Of a stretch of 45,573 bases of DNA, positions 1-8,523 are shown piece after piece. A model generated the notes under the pieces. It saw nothing but the letters and a program-made list of their open reading frames with translations. It was not told the origin of the DNA and ran no database searches. Both the position numbers and the translations under genes were made by a program. Source of the stretch: Paenibacillus sp. Soil522. Lineage in GTDB: Bacteria; Bacillota; Bacilli; Paenibacillales; Paenibacillaceae. Each line of letters begins with the position of its first letter. Positions within the stretch are counted from its first letter, which is position 1. Where the stretch lies: NCBI RefSeq assembly GCF_001428245.1, contig NZ_LMRV01000052.1, positions 1 through 45,573 of the forward strand, written 5' to 3'.

Positions 1-31
1 TCTCTGGTGCGCTATACTGTTCTTTTGACAT
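1..31 (-). CDS. Transposase, N-terminal fragment cut by window edge
   Basis: The frame reads MSKEQYSAPE and then leaves the window. The GGGGAG that would serve as ribosome site lies 7 nt before the ATG and is part of the 3' arm of the IS hairpin, so read-through transcripts from outside should have the site buried. The N-terminus is reminiscent of helix-turn-helix OrfA proteins of IS3-like elements, but this is recollection of style rather than proof. Confidence 0.5.
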   Translation of the reverse strand, partial: MSKEQYSAPE

Positions 32-97
32 GAAAAAGCTCCCCTCACAGCAGCAGGTTTTATTATTTAACCTGTCTACTGTATGGGGAGCATATCA
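1..97 (-). mobile_element. Left-hand insertion sequence terminus (partial IS copy)
   Basis: This segment is the exact reverse complement of the last 97 bases of the window; identity stops abruptly after the trinucleotide TCA at 95-97, which on the element strand gives a 5'-TGATATGCTCCCC terminus. The element contains a long hairpin (GCTCCCC/GGGGAGC outer arms, then ACAG/CTGT and CAGGTT/AACCTG) followed by a T run and the start of a reading frame. A terminus beginning TG is compatible with the IS3 group, but only ten codons of the transposase are visible, so the family is a guess. Confidence 0.85.
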
Positions 98-224
98 TGA
101 CCCAGGGGTACAGCCTTTTTGTTAAAATATAAGAATTTATTAGTTTCACATTTATAAATAAACTTATATTTCACCGCGAAACGGGCTTTTGCCGCCATGG
201 ACGGCGACAGCCGTTTACGCTTGT

Positions 225-866
225 TTATATGCTTGCCATTCGGTAAAGCGGCATGAGCGTCTCGTAAGTGGAGGAAGCCAGCGCGAGCAGCGCATCGCCG
301 TCGCGGAGAATGGCATCATCCGCCTGCACATGGCGGCCGATTAGCAGCTCCGCCTTTTGAACGTCCCGGAAACGAATGAGTGCGTCTTTCCAATCCTGCT
401 TCGACATGCCGCTGACCGCCGTAGACTCTTTCTTCATGTGGTCCAGTGACAGCACATAATCTTTTGGCACGGCAGCGATCACATCGTCGATTTGGTTCAG
501 GAAGGCCGTAGCAATATTGGATTTGTTCGGCACTTCATAAATAAGCGCCAGCCATAAAAATAAGTGGTCGTCGAACAATCCAAGCTGGAAATGCGGGTGT
601 GCTTTGTAGCCGCGTTTATTGCTGCAAATGGCGAGCCAAGTATCCTTAGGCGGGTTTACTTTGCGCCTTGCATGTCTGGCTACATGCAAATACATTTCAT
701 TGCCGGCGTGAACAGCTGCGTCGACGCTAAGCCGTTCGCCGATTGCGCGAAACTTGGGCTGAATTTGATTTTGAATGGCTGCCATTCTATCTTCAAGCCC
801 TTCGATTCCAAAAACGTCGAAGTCGGCTTGCGTGAAGCCTGCCAGGGCGGCGGTCTGTGTTGTCAT
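225..866 (-). CDS. yktB: YktB family protein (UPF0637/DUF1054)
   Basis: The product is 213 aa and begins MTTQTAALAGFTQADFDVFG, which matches the start of the B. subtilis YktB family; length is also typical. The family has no established biochemical role. I chose the ATG at 866 because AAGGAGA lies 8 nt upstream, whereas the longer frame adds ten residues without a ribosome site. It follows the response regulator on the same strand after 26 nt and may be cotranscribed with the two-component genes, though nothing in the sequence ties it to their function. Confidence in family is high; function is unknown. Confidence 0.85.
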   Translation of the reverse strand: MTTQTAALAGFTQADFDVFGIEGLEDRMAAIQNQIQPKFRAIGERLSVDAAVHAGNEMYLHVARHARRKVNPPKDTWLAICSNKRGYKAHPHFQLGLFDDHLFLWLALIYEVPNKSNIATAFLNQIDDVIAAVPKDYVLSLDHMKKESTAVSGMSKQDWKDALIRFRDVQKAELLIGRHVQADDAILRDGDALLALASSTYETLMPLYRMASI

Positions 867-892
867 CGTATTGGTCTCCTTCAATAAAAGAA

Positions 893-1534
893 TCATTGGT
901 GCAATAATTTCAAATAAAAGATAGCGATTTGAGTTCGGTCACGAAGTTCAAGCTTATTTAATATTTCAGATATATAATTTTTGACCGTGCCTTCGCTTAA
1001 AAACATAGAGGCGGCAATTTCCTTGTTCGATTGGCCATCCGCGATCAGGCGAACGATTTGCCCCTCTGCTTGTGTAAGACCGGTAACCGTTACCGGTTTG
1101 ACTGTATCGGCCCGAGGCGTTTCTAACATCCCGGCCAGCTTGCGGGCAATATCGGGGTGAATCAGCACTGAGCCCTCATGCACCGTCTTTATGCCGCTGA
1201 TAATGCGGCTGGGAGGAACGTTTTTGAGTAAATAGCCGTTCGCTCCGTTACGGATCGCTTGTGCGATATACGCATCATCATCGAAGGTCGTTAAGAGGAT
1301 GACGGCAGGGGGGTGGTCGAGTGCGCGCAGCAGTTTTGTGCCCTCCACGCCGTCACAGACCGGCATCCGAATATCCATAAGCACAACATCGACGGGATGC
1401 TGACGGACAAACGCTTCTGCTTCATGCCCATTCGCACATACGCCGGCGACATGCAAATCGTTATCCAGCTCCAAAATGACGTTCATGCTCTCTCGAATAA
1501 AAGGGTCATCATCCACTATCAACACTTGGATCAT
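893..1534 (-). CDS. NarL/LuxR-type response regulator
   Basis: The 213-aa protein has an N-terminal receiver domain with the acidic cluster DDD at 8-10, the phosphoacceptor Asp54 in LMDIRMP and a K in the LLKN motif near 105, then a C-terminal LuxR-type helix-turn-helix (LTQAEGQIVRLIADGQSNKE) that should bind DNA. It lies directly downstream of its histidine kinase on the same strand. The start is uncertain: MIQVLIVDDDP at 1534 fits the family, but in-frame ATGs at 1546 and 1552 are also possible, and a TTG at 1585 would overlap the kinase stop. The set resembles B. subtilis LnrK, which controls a linearmycin-type ABC exporter; a likely target is the palindrome between the kinase and the divergent ABC operon. 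Confidence 0.9.
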   Translation of the reverse strand: MIQVLIVDDDPFIRESMNVILELDNDLHVAGVCANGHEAEAFVRQHPVDVVLMDIRMPVCDGVEGTKLLRALDHPPAVILLTTFDDDAYIAQAIRNGANGYLLKNVPPSRIISGIKTVHEGSVLIHPDIARKLAGMLETPRADTVKPVTVTGLTQAEGQIVRLIADGQSNKEIAASMFLSEGTVKNYISEILNKLELRDRTQIAIFYLKLLHQ

Positions 1535-1574
1535 CAGCTCGAACATCTCCATTTCTAAACGCGCGCTATCTTCG

Positions 1575-2705
1575 TTAACCGCCAAGCAGCGGCAGCGTCG
1601 TCGTAACCGAGAACCGGTCGGATTTCTGCCACTCCAGCCGGCCCCCGATCAGTGCAATTCTCTCTCTCATGCCCTTCATGCCAAGACCTGCCTCTAGAGG
1701 CTCGCTTGGCAGGCTGCCATTATTAGCGATCGTAAGCGCGACGCTAGAGGCCAGGAATTCGAGATCAACCGCAATGGCTGTCGCCTTTCCGTGCCGAACG
1801 GCATTCGTAATCGCTTCTTGCGCATTCTTGAATAAGACAAGCTCCATACTTGGGTAAAGCGGCCTCGGGTTCCCTGTCACCCGGAAGCTTACGGTTATTC
1901 CTAATGCTGCAGCTGATTCTTCCACGAGCCGATCGAGCGCATATCTTCTGGCGTCCTTCCCGCCATCTGCCGCAAGCCTTCGCACCGTGCGGCGCATCAG
2001 CTCCATGCTGTCCTGCAGCTGATCGCGTATTTGCTCAACCGTTCTCCTTGCCTTTGACGCATCCGCATCGAATAAATGAAGAGCGGCTTCAGACATCATC
2101 TTTACACGAATCAGCCGGTGGCCCAGGTCATCATGAATATCTTTGGCGATGCGGTTCCGCTCTTCGATTTGCGCATTATACTCAACCTGCGAGGCATAAT
2201 CCTGCATTCTGAGTCTCGCTGCGTCGAGCTCCGCATGGCTGGCGGCCAGCGCTTCATATAAGTCTTCTATTTGGTGGCACTTATCCTCGAACTCATTGGA
2301 AGCATAAAGAATGGCCGACATAGTGGCCCAGAGCACGGCGACGGCAAAAATAATATCCATGTCTCTGCCGTGCAAGCCTGAAAGTAAAGCCGCGAGTCCG
2401 ATTGAGGACCAAAGGAGGCAGACAGCGGGTGCAGGCCTGCAGCGGAATATCGAAAGAAGCGTGGAGAACAGATAGAGAAACAGGACTTCGCCATACGTAT
2501 AGGAAAACCAGGCGAAGCCGATCAACTCCGCAAGCAGAAAGAGATTGCTGTATTTAGGAAACATGGAGCCAACCTTTATTAGGAGCAGGGCAACCAGCAC
2601 ACAGCTCGTGTAAATGGCATAGGAGCCTGCGCTTACGTTCACGATGCTAATAATAGAAGGGACCGCCACCAGCAAAGCCCGAATCCGAAATAGCATGATA
2701 TTCAT
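1575..2705 (-). CDS. Membrane sensor histidine kinase (HisKA_3 type)
   Basis: The 376-aa kinase has an N-terminal membrane region of about five to six hydrophobic segments (residues 5-135) with almost no extracellular loop, a coiled linker (145-180), the dimerisation/phosphoacceptor helix with His191 in the motif ERNRIAKDIHDDLGH, and a HATPase_c domain with the N box around 294-305 and the G box GLGMKGMRER at 340-349. The small sensor domain buried in the membrane is typical of kinases that answer to envelope stress or membrane-active compounds and work with a neighbouring ABC transporter. The ATG at 2705 is the first in-frame start. It is divergent from the ABC operon and pairs with the regulator downstream. 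Confidence 0.9.
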   Translation of the reverse strand: MNIMLFRIRALLVAVPSIISIVNVSAGSYAIYTSCVLVALLLIKVGSMFPKYSNLFLLAELIGFAWFSYTYGEVLFLYLFSTLLSIFRCRPAPAVCLLWSSIGLAALLSGLHGRDMDIIFAVAVLWATMSAILYASNEFEDKCHQIEDLYEALAASHAELDAARLRMQDYASQVEYNAQIEERNRIAKDIHDDLGHRLIRVKMMSEAALHLFDADASKARRTVEQIRDQLQDSMELMRRTVRRLAADGGKDARRYALDRLVEESAAALGITVSFRVTGNPRPLYPSMELVLFKNAQEAITNAVRHGKATAIAVDLEFLASSVALTIANNGSLPSEPLEAGLGMKGMRERIALIGGRLEWQKSDRFSVTTTLPLLGG

Positions 2706-2833
2706 GTCGATATAGCTCCCGCAGCTGAATTTGCTTCATTATAGCATAATGTTACATGGACGAACGATAATGAAGAGAGCTTTTCATCCAACTTTTGTGC
2801 TGCTGTTAACGCTTAAGGCAAGAGATGACTTTT

Positions 2834-2852
2834 GTCACCTTCAGAAGGTGAC
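2834..2852. promoter_or_regulatory. 19-bp palindrome, candidate response-regulator operator
   Basis: GTCACCTTC and GAAGGTGAC form a perfect 9-bp inverted repeat around a single A. It lies between the divergent histidine kinase and ABC transporter genes. A TACAAT at 2884-2889 could be the -10 of the ABC operon, but the expected -35 position (about 2861-2866) is poor, so the palindrome just upstream of it is well placed for an activator. The assignment to the NarL-type regulator encoded next door is inference. Confidence 0.55.
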
Positions 2853-2926
2853 GAATGAGACCTGTACCGCTGTCCGCCATGACGTACAATTGGTTTATCA
2901 GAAACAAACCGGGAGGATGAGCATTG

Positions 2927-3871
2927 ATGAGTCTGGTCAAATTTCGCGAGGTCGTCAAAAAATACGATACGGCATTAACGGTTAACCATCTTACATTAAA
3001 TATCGGCGAAGGAGAAGTTTTTGGCTTGCTTGGTCCAAACGGCGCAGGCAAGAGCACGACAATCCATATGCTGTCAGGCTTGCTTGCGCCTAGCGGCGGC
3101 GACATATTGGTTGATGGCTACTCTATCCGGAAGCAGCCGCTAGAGGTGAAGAAGCGGATCGGCTTAGTTCCGCAGGAGCTGGCTATCTATGAAAACTTAA
3201 CGACGAGGGAAAATGTAACTTTTTTTGCAAAGCTGTACGGCCTTAGAGGCTCGCTGCTCCGCGACCGCGTAGATGAAGCGCTGCAATTCGTCGGATTGCT
3301 GGAGCGGGCCAAGGATAAGCCGTCGACGTTCTCTGGCGGAATGAAGCGACGTCTCAATATCGCATGCGCCATCATGCACAGGCCAAAGCTTATTATCATG
3401 GATGAGCCTACGGTAGGAATCGACCCGCAGTCGCGGAATCATATTTTGGAATCGGTACGAACATTGAATAAACTGGGATCGACCGTTATTTACACGAGTC
3501 ATTACATGGAAGAGGTTGAAGCGATTTGTACAAAAATCGGTATTCTTGATCAAGGCAAGCTGATCGCAAGCGGTACGAAGGAACAATTAAAGCGTCAGGT
3601 AGGGCAGGAAGAGAAGCTTGTTTTCGAGCTCGACCGGAAATCGGGAACTGCGCTTACTGAGATGGAGGAGCATCCTGGCGTGCAGAAACTGGATGAGCAC
3701 GACAACGGCATGACGATTGAAGTGTCGGTGAAGGAATCGCCTTCCATTTTACAGGATTTATTATTTATTATTCAGAAGCACGGCATTAATCTTCGCAAAC
3801 TGACGCGGGTAGAGCCGAATCTCGAGTCGCTCTTTCTGCAAATGACCGGGCGCAATTTGCGTGACGAATAG
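2927..3871 (+). CDS. ABC transporter ATP-binding protein (LnrL-like)
   Basis: The 314-aa ATPase shows Walker A GPNGAGKST at 36-44, a Q-loop Gln at 83, the signature SGGMK at 136-140 and Walker B LIIMDE at 155-160, followed by the C-terminal extension usual in DrrA/CcmA-type ABC-2 exporters. It should energise the two permeases encoded immediately downstream. The ATG at 2927 is chosen because GGGAGGA lies 9 nt upstream; the TTG three bases earlier has no advantage. The arrangement of ATPase plus two ABC-2 permeases facing a kinase/regulator pair matches the B. subtilis lnrJK-lnrLMN layout for resistance to membrane-active polyketides; the actual substrate cannot be read from sequence. Confidence 0.93.
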   Translation: MSLVKFREVVKKYDTALTVNHLTLNIGEGEVFGLLGPNGAGKSTTIHMLSGLLAPSGGDILVDGYSIRKQPLEVKKRIGLVPQELAIYENLTTRENVTFFAKLYGLRGSLLRDRVDEALQFVGLLERAKDKPSTFSGGMKRRLNIACAIMHRPKLIIMDEPTVGIDPQSRNHILESVRTLNKLGSTVIYTSHYMEEVEAICTKIGILDQGKLIASGTKEQLKRQVGQEEKLVFELDRKSGTALTEMEEHPGVQKLDEHDNGMTIEVSVKESPSILQDLLFIIQKHGINLRKLTRVEPNLESLFLQMTGRNLRDE

Positions 3872-3883
3872 GAGGTGCTTACG

Positions 3884-5053
3884 ATGCGTGCATGGTGGAC
3901 GACTGCTTATTATGAGCTGATCAAATACAGCCGGATGCGTTCCGTACTTATCATATTGATTGGATTGCCATTATTGCTGATTTTGCTGCTTGGAAGCGCG
4001 TTTGATACGGAAATGAAGCCCGCTAAGGTCGCGCTTTACACTGCGGACCAGGGGGAAATGAGAGCAAGCATCGATTCGTTCTGGAACGATGAGGCCATTA
4101 AGCCCTTTATTAAGGTTCTTAAAGCCGAATCGGAGGGTGAAGTGCAGGACTTTGTGCGCGAAGGGATTGCCGATTACGGCGTGTTTATTCCAGCAGATTT
4201 CTCTAAGCGCATGCTTGCAGGTGAAACGGCGAAATGGTCAACGTATTCAGGACGATATGAAGAGAAAAATATTGCAGCGGATACTGTTGTAAACGGCTAT
4301 ATGGCAAAAGTGAATTTGCGGCTAGCGGCTATGGAGACGCTTGGACCAGAGCTTGCAGCAGCAGCCGATGTAGCGGATAGCCAGGCTGCGGCAGGTGAAT
4401 CTCCCATTGCGACCCGTAATCTAGGGGCGGGGGATAGTCAAGAATTCGGCGAGACCTCTGCGATTCAATACTATTCAGCGGCCTACTTAATTATGTTCCT
4501 GCTTTATGGCGGCATGTCGGGGGCGCTTGCCTTGCTGAATCAGAGGGAGAGCGGCACGCTGCAGCGGATGTATGCCATTCCTGGCTCGTTTAGAGCGATC
4601 GTGTTCGGCATCATTGTTGGAGCAGTCATGCTTGCTGCACTGCAAGCGGTCGTAATCGTAGCGTTCACAGCCTATGTTTACGACGTAGAGTGGGGCAGCC
4701 ATTTTGGATGGATTACACTGATTTGTCTGTTTACGACTGCGGCAGGGGAAGGGCTGGCGATCACGATTGCGTCATTCGCCCGAACTAGAAAAACAACGCA
4801 AACCTTGTTTACCATTATTGTATTCAGCATGACCTTTCTGAGCGGCGGAATGATGACCGGAATTGAAACGATGATTGGGGGTGCCGATAAACTAACCATA
4901 AATCATTGGGCTAATACCAGCCTCCGAGCGATCATGAGCGGTACGGACACATCGGCTGTATGGAGTGAAATCGGGATGCTTGGACTTATCGCATTCATAC
5001 TTTCTATAATCGCAGTCGTCAGGCTGCCTAAGGTGGTGAGTCAGCATGCCTAG
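3884..5053 (+). CDS. ABC-2 type permease, first subunit
   Basis: The 389-aa protein has one N-terminal membrane helix (about residues 18-38), a large extracytoplasmic region of about 170 residues and a C-terminal bundle of five to six helices, the architecture of the ABC2_membrane_3 family. GGAGG overlapping the stop of the ATPase gene lies 8 nt before the ATG at 3884; an upstream in-frame GTG at 3875 overlaps this ribosome site and is unlikely. The last eight bases overlap the next permease gene, so the two are translationally coupled and probably form a heterodimeric pore. Confidence 0.9.
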   Translation: MRAWWTTAYYELIKYSRMRSVLIILIGLPLLLILLLGSAFDTEMKPAKVALYTADQGEMRASIDSFWNDEAIKPFIKVLKAESEGEVQDFVREGIADYGVFIPADFSKRMLAGETAKWSTYSGRYEEKNIAADTVVNGYMAKVNLRLAAMETLGPELAAAADVADSQAAAGESPIATRNLGAGDSQEFGETSAIQYYSAAYLIMFLLYGGMSGALALLNQRESGTLQRMYAIPGSFRAIVFGIIVGAVMLAALQAVVIVAFTAYVYDVEWGSHFGWITLICLFTTAAGEGLAITIASFARTRKTTQTLFTIIVFSMTFLSGGMMTGIETMIGGADKLTINHWANTSLRAIMSGTDTSAVWSEIGMLGLIAFILSIIAVVRLPKVVSQHA

Positions 5054-6206
5054 CTTGTTTATCGCGGCACAGCTCATACGCAGGACGATGGGATCCCGCC
5101 GCGGGTTAATTATGAACGTGATGCTCCCCGCAATCATTTTATCGATCATGACAGGGCTGTTCGCCAGCTTTGAAGGAGAAAAAGCGGTTATTGCCGTAAA
5201 CAACGCGGATTCCGGCATATTAGGCGGCTACCTTGCTTCCTCATTAGAGCAGGAAAGTTTATACGAGATTCATTTGGAGCCGAACGTAACGGAGCAGGAG
5301 CTTAAGAACATGGTTATAGACGGGAAAGCAGATGCCGCCATCTGTATCCCTTCCGATTACTCGGAGGAATGGCTGGAAGGAGGCGTGTCCAAGGCGGTTC
5401 TCTACCGGATGAATGAGCAATTGTGGAATGCTTTGCTGGCAGCCATGCTGGAAACGGAAGGCAATAAGCTGGCTGCCTCAGTCGCTCTTGTTCAGAGCTC
5501 AGGAGCCGGTGCAGGAGCAGACATAACGAAGCTAACCGCTTTGCTTGAAGCGCAGGCGTCGCCGAAGGCTGTGGCGGAGAACGCCGGTATGAAGCTGGGC
5601 AATATCGTTTCCAATCCGATGATGATCGGTCTCATCTTGATGTTTCTTATGCTGCTCGTCAGCCAATCAATCGGCCTTGTGATGGAGGATAGGGAGCAGC
5701 GCACGATGGCTAGAATGTTCACCGCCCCGCTGCGCGCTATTGATATCGCCTTCGGCAATTTTATGGGCAGCATGCTTGTGGGTACCATTCAGCTCGTTAT
5801 CGTTCTCGGCTTAACTTATTTCGTATTCGGCTATTCGCCGGGCATCTCTTTCGGACCGATGCTGCTTGTGCTGGAATTCTTTTTGCTGGCGGCCGTAGGC
5901 CTGGCAGCTGCGGTAGCGGGGCTTATACGCAACAGCACCCAGCTGTCTCATATCAACACCTTAATCATTACTCCGACCTGCATGATCAGCGGCTGCTTTT
6001 TCCCGCTATCTTTCCTGCCTGATTTTATGCAAAAGCTCGCTAATTTTACGCCGCAAAAATGGGCCATTGCAGCGATTGACCGTTTAGGCGGCGGGGGCAG
6101 CTTTAGAGATATCGGACTGCAGCTTCTAATATTGCTTCTATTCGCGGCCGTAATGATCGCCTTTGGATCGGCCGTGCTTAGACCGAACCGCACGAGCAAA
6201 TTATGA
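5046..6206 (+). CDS. ABC-2 type permease, second subunit
   Basis: The 386-aa protein has the same layout as its neighbour: an N-terminal helix, an extracytoplasmic domain (about 45-185) and a six-helix C-terminal bundle. It starts inside the preceding gene (8-bp overlap) with AAGGTGGTGAG upstream. Sequence similarity between the two permeases is low but the topology is the same, as in LnrM/LnrN pairs. It ends the operon; a weak AT-rich inverted repeat follows. Confidence 0.9.
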   Translation: MPSLFIAAQLIRRTMGSRRGLIMNVMLPAIILSIMTGLFASFEGEKAVIAVNNADSGILGGYLASSLEQESLYEIHLEPNVTEQELKNMVIDGKADAAICIPSDYSEEWLEGGVSKAVLYRMNEQLWNALLAAMLETEGNKLAASVALVQSSGAGAGADITKLTALLEAQASPKAVAENAGMKLGNIVSNPMMIGLILMFLMLLVSQSIGLVMEDREQRTMARMFTAPLRAIDIAFGNFMGSMLVGTIQLVIVLGLTYFVFGYSPGISFGPMLLVLEFFLLAAVGLAAAVAGLIRNSTQLSHINTLIITPTCMISGCFFPLSFLPDFMQKLANFTPQKWAIAAIDRLGGGGSFRDIGLQLLILLLFAAVMIAFGSAVLRPNRTSKL

Positions 6207-6241
6207 ACACTTCATTCGGTGCCAAAATCTGCTTGACTTCG

Positions 6242-6280
6242 ATATCGTTATATTGTAAGTTTGTCAAAAGTTAACGATAT
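6242..6280. repeat. Inverted repeat after ABC operon
   Basis: ATATCGTTA (6242-6250) and TAACGATAT (6272-6280) form a perfect 9-bp inverted repeat with a 21-nt spacer, followed by TTTT. It could be a weak AT-rich terminator of the ABC operon or a protein-binding site near the proS promoter; the sequence does not decide. Confidence 0.4.
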
Positions 6281-6304
6281 TTTAACAGCGCCGACCAAGG
6301 CTAT

Positions 6305-6525
6305 ATTAGTCAGCAACCGTTTATAACAGAGAGGAAGCCCGCAGGCTGCAAGGCTTCTATGAACGATTGACTAATTCCTACCTTGCGAGCTGCAGCGGTA
6401 TTGAAGAAGCAGCCGCTGCCGGAATTTTCGTTCCGTTATCAAATTGAGAGCTGTCCTGATGTTTTGGCGGCTGTATGAGGGTGGTACCACGAACGCATTC
6501 GTCCCTTACGAGTGCGTTCTTTTTG
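6305..6525 (+). promoter_or_regulatory. T-box riboswitch leader of proS
   Basis: The T-box sequence AGGGTGGTACCACG is at 6478-6491 and is followed directly by an intrinsic terminator (arms GAACGCA/TGCGTTC plus CGT/ACG, 6491-6519, then T run). Upstream is a structured region with a GAGAGG GA-type motif (about 6328) and a pairing of ATTAGTCA (6305-6312) with TGACTAAT (6368-6375). A CCT triplet at 6377-6379 is a candidate proline specifier, but I could not fold Stem I convincingly, and it seems shorter than usual. Uncharged tRNA-Pro is expected to stabilise the antiterminator and allow proS transcription. Confidence 0.85.
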
Positions 6526-6568
6526 TTTTTCTACCGGAACCGGAATTTGAACAATCGGAGGGCAATCA

Positions 6569-8272
6569 ATGATGAGACAGAGCCAACTATTCATGCCGAC
6601 GCTGCGCGAAGCGCCATCGGATGCGGAAGCGGCCAGCCATAGGCTGATGCTGCGGGCAGGATTAATCAGACAGCTTGCGGCTGGCATCTATACTTATTTG
6701 CCGCTTGGTCGCCGCGTGCTCAGAAAGCTCGAGCAAATCGTGCGGGAGGAAATGGATCAAGCGGGCGCGCAAGAGGTGTTAATGCCAGCGTTGCAGCCGG
6801 CCGAACTGTGGCAGCAATCCAGCCGCTATGAAGTCTACGGGCCTGAGCTGATTCGGCTGCGCGATCGTCACGAACGGGAGTTTACGCTCGGTCCGACTCA
6901 CGAAGAGGTGATTACCGCCTTAGTCCGCGGCGAGGTGAATTCTTACCGGCAGCTGCCGATGACGCTGTACCAGATTCAAACGAAGTTCCGCGACGAGAAG
7001 CGTCCCCGGTACGGCTTGCTGCGAGGCAGAGAATTTCTAATGAAGGATGCTTACTCCTTCGACGCGGACTGGGACGGTCTTCACCGCAGTTATATGAGCA
7101 TGTATGAGGCCTATAACCGCATCTTTACGCGCTGCGGCCTCCATTGCCGCGCGGTAGAAGCGGATGCAGGGTCTATAGGAGGCGAAGGCGGGACGCATGA
7201 ATTTATGGCGCTCGCCGATATCGGCGAAGATACAATAGCCGCATGTAATGCCTGCAGCTATGCGGCAAATCTTGAGAAAGCCGAGTACCGCATAGGGCAT
7301 AAAGAAAATAACGGGCCGGCTTCGCAGAAGAAAGAGCTTGAACGTCTTCATACACCGGACATTAAAAAGGTGGACCAGCTTGTGGAGGCGTTTGGCCTAG
7401 GCGCGGACGCTTTTATGAAAACATTAATTTATACAGCCGACGGAAAGCCCGTTGCCGTCATCGTACGAGGCGATCATGAGGTAAATGAGATAAAGGTAAA
7501 GAATGCTTTGGCTGCAAACAATCTGGAGCTTGCGGATCAAGAGACGGCAGAGCGCGTAACCGGCGCGCCGACCGGCTTTGCCGGCCCGATCGGATTAAAT
7601 ATCCCTATCCTTGCAGACCATGCAGTACTGGCAATGGATGCGGGTATAGCGGGAGCCAACGAGAAGGACTATCACTTTGGCAGCGTAAACCCGGACGATC
7701 ATTTGGCGAATGCGCAGGCAGGCGATTATCGCAATGCGATAGCCGGCGACTGCTGTCCGCGCTGCGGGCAAGGACGCTTGACGTTCCACCTCGGAATAGA
7801 GGTCGGCCATGTTTTTAAGCTTGGAACGAAGTACAGCGAAACGTTGAACGCTAAATTTCTGAACGGTTCGGGTACGGAGCAGCCATTAATTATGGGCTGC
7901 TACGGAATAGGTGTATCAAGGCTGCTTTCCGCCGTCGTTGAGCAGCATTCGGACAGCAACGGAATCATATGGCCGAAGTCGATTGCACCTTATCGCGTTC
8001 ATGTCATTCCGGTGTCTGCGAAGGATCAGGCTCAAATGGATTTGGCGCTTCATATTGCGTCTAGACTTCAAGAGGCTGGGGTAGAGACGCTGCTGGATGA
8101 CCGCGACGAGCGGCCAGGCGTCAAATTCAAGGATTCCGATCTCATCGGCATACCGATTCGCATCGTCGTAGGGAAGCATGCCGCTGAGGGTATTGTAGAG
8201 CTTAAGCTTAGGAATGAAGCAATTGTACAGAAGCTGGACTTAGAGGAAGCGATAGCGGCAGCGCTAAAATAG
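6569..8272 (+). CDS. proS: Prolyl-tRNA synthetase
   Basis: The 567-aa enzyme charges tRNA-Pro in the cytoplasm. It starts MMRQSQLFMPTLREAPSDAE and has the class II catalytic core with the FTLGPTHEEV motif near 110, the inserted editing domain (about residues 230-390) typical of bacterial-type ProRS, and the C-terminal anticodon-binding domain. Length fits the bacterial long form. GGAGGG lies 6 nt before the first of two adjacent ATGs and 9 nt before the second, so either may be used. It stands alone after its T-box and is followed by an intrinsic terminator. Confidence 0.97.
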   Translation: MMRQSQLFMPTLREAPSDAEAASHRLMLRAGLIRQLAAGIYTYLPLGRRVLRKLEQIVREEMDQAGAQEVLMPALQPAELWQQSSRYEVYGPELIRLRDRHEREFTLGPTHEEVITALVRGEVNSYRQLPMTLYQIQTKFRDEKRPRYGLLRGREFLMKDAYSFDADWDGLHRSYMSMYEAYNRIFTRCGLHCRAVEADAGSIGGEGGTHEFMALADIGEDTIAACNACSYAANLEKAEYRIGHKENNGPASQKKELERLHTPDIKKVDQLVEAFGLGADAFMKTLIYTADGKPVAVIVRGDHEVNEIKVKNALAANNLELADQETAERVTGAPTGFAGPIGLNIPILADHAVLAMDAGIAGANEKDYHFGSVNPDDHLANAQAGDYRNAIAGDCCPRCGQGRLTFHLGIEVGHVFKLGTKYSETLNAKFLNGSGTEQPLIMGCYGIGVSRLLSAVVEQHSDSNGIIWPKSIAPYRVHVIPVSAKDQAQMDLALHIASRLQEAGVETLLDDRDERPGVKFKDSDLIGIPIRIVVGKHAAEGIVELKLRNEAIVQKLDLEEAIAAALK

Positions 8273-8341
8273 TAAGGAAGCAGACCGGAAATGGATAGCC
8301 AGCTATTATATTTTCCACTGCTGCCTATGGAATAATGAAGC

Positions 8342-8388
8342 AAAAAGGGAACGAGCCGTTATCATTTCGAGACGGCCGCGCCCTTTTT
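8342..8388 (+). terminator. Intrinsic terminator after proS
   Basis: AAAAAGGG/CCCTTTTT outer arms enclose GCCGT/ACGGC inner arms; the hairpin ends in a T run. Confidence 0.75.
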
Positions 8389-8432
8389 TAAGTTTAGCCG
8401 CTTATAATCGTAAAATTAGTCAATAATCCAAG

Positions 8433-8461
8433 TTGCCATTACATAAGATGGAGTATAAGAT
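8433..8461 (+). promoter_or_regulatory. Candidate sigma-A promoter for the 8524 gene
   Basis: TTGCCA (8433-8438), a 17-nt spacer and TAAGAT (8456-8461) lie about 60 nt before the GTG start. Confidence 0.5.
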
Positions 8462-8523
8462 GAAGATAAGAACAAATTATCAGAACATTTCGTCAACTAA
8501 ACTGAGGTAAGGGAGGGATTGCC

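Noticed and set aside
564..887. 107-codon plus-strand frame opposite yktB
   Set aside because: It is antisense to a well-supported gene, with no ribosome site or recognisable product.
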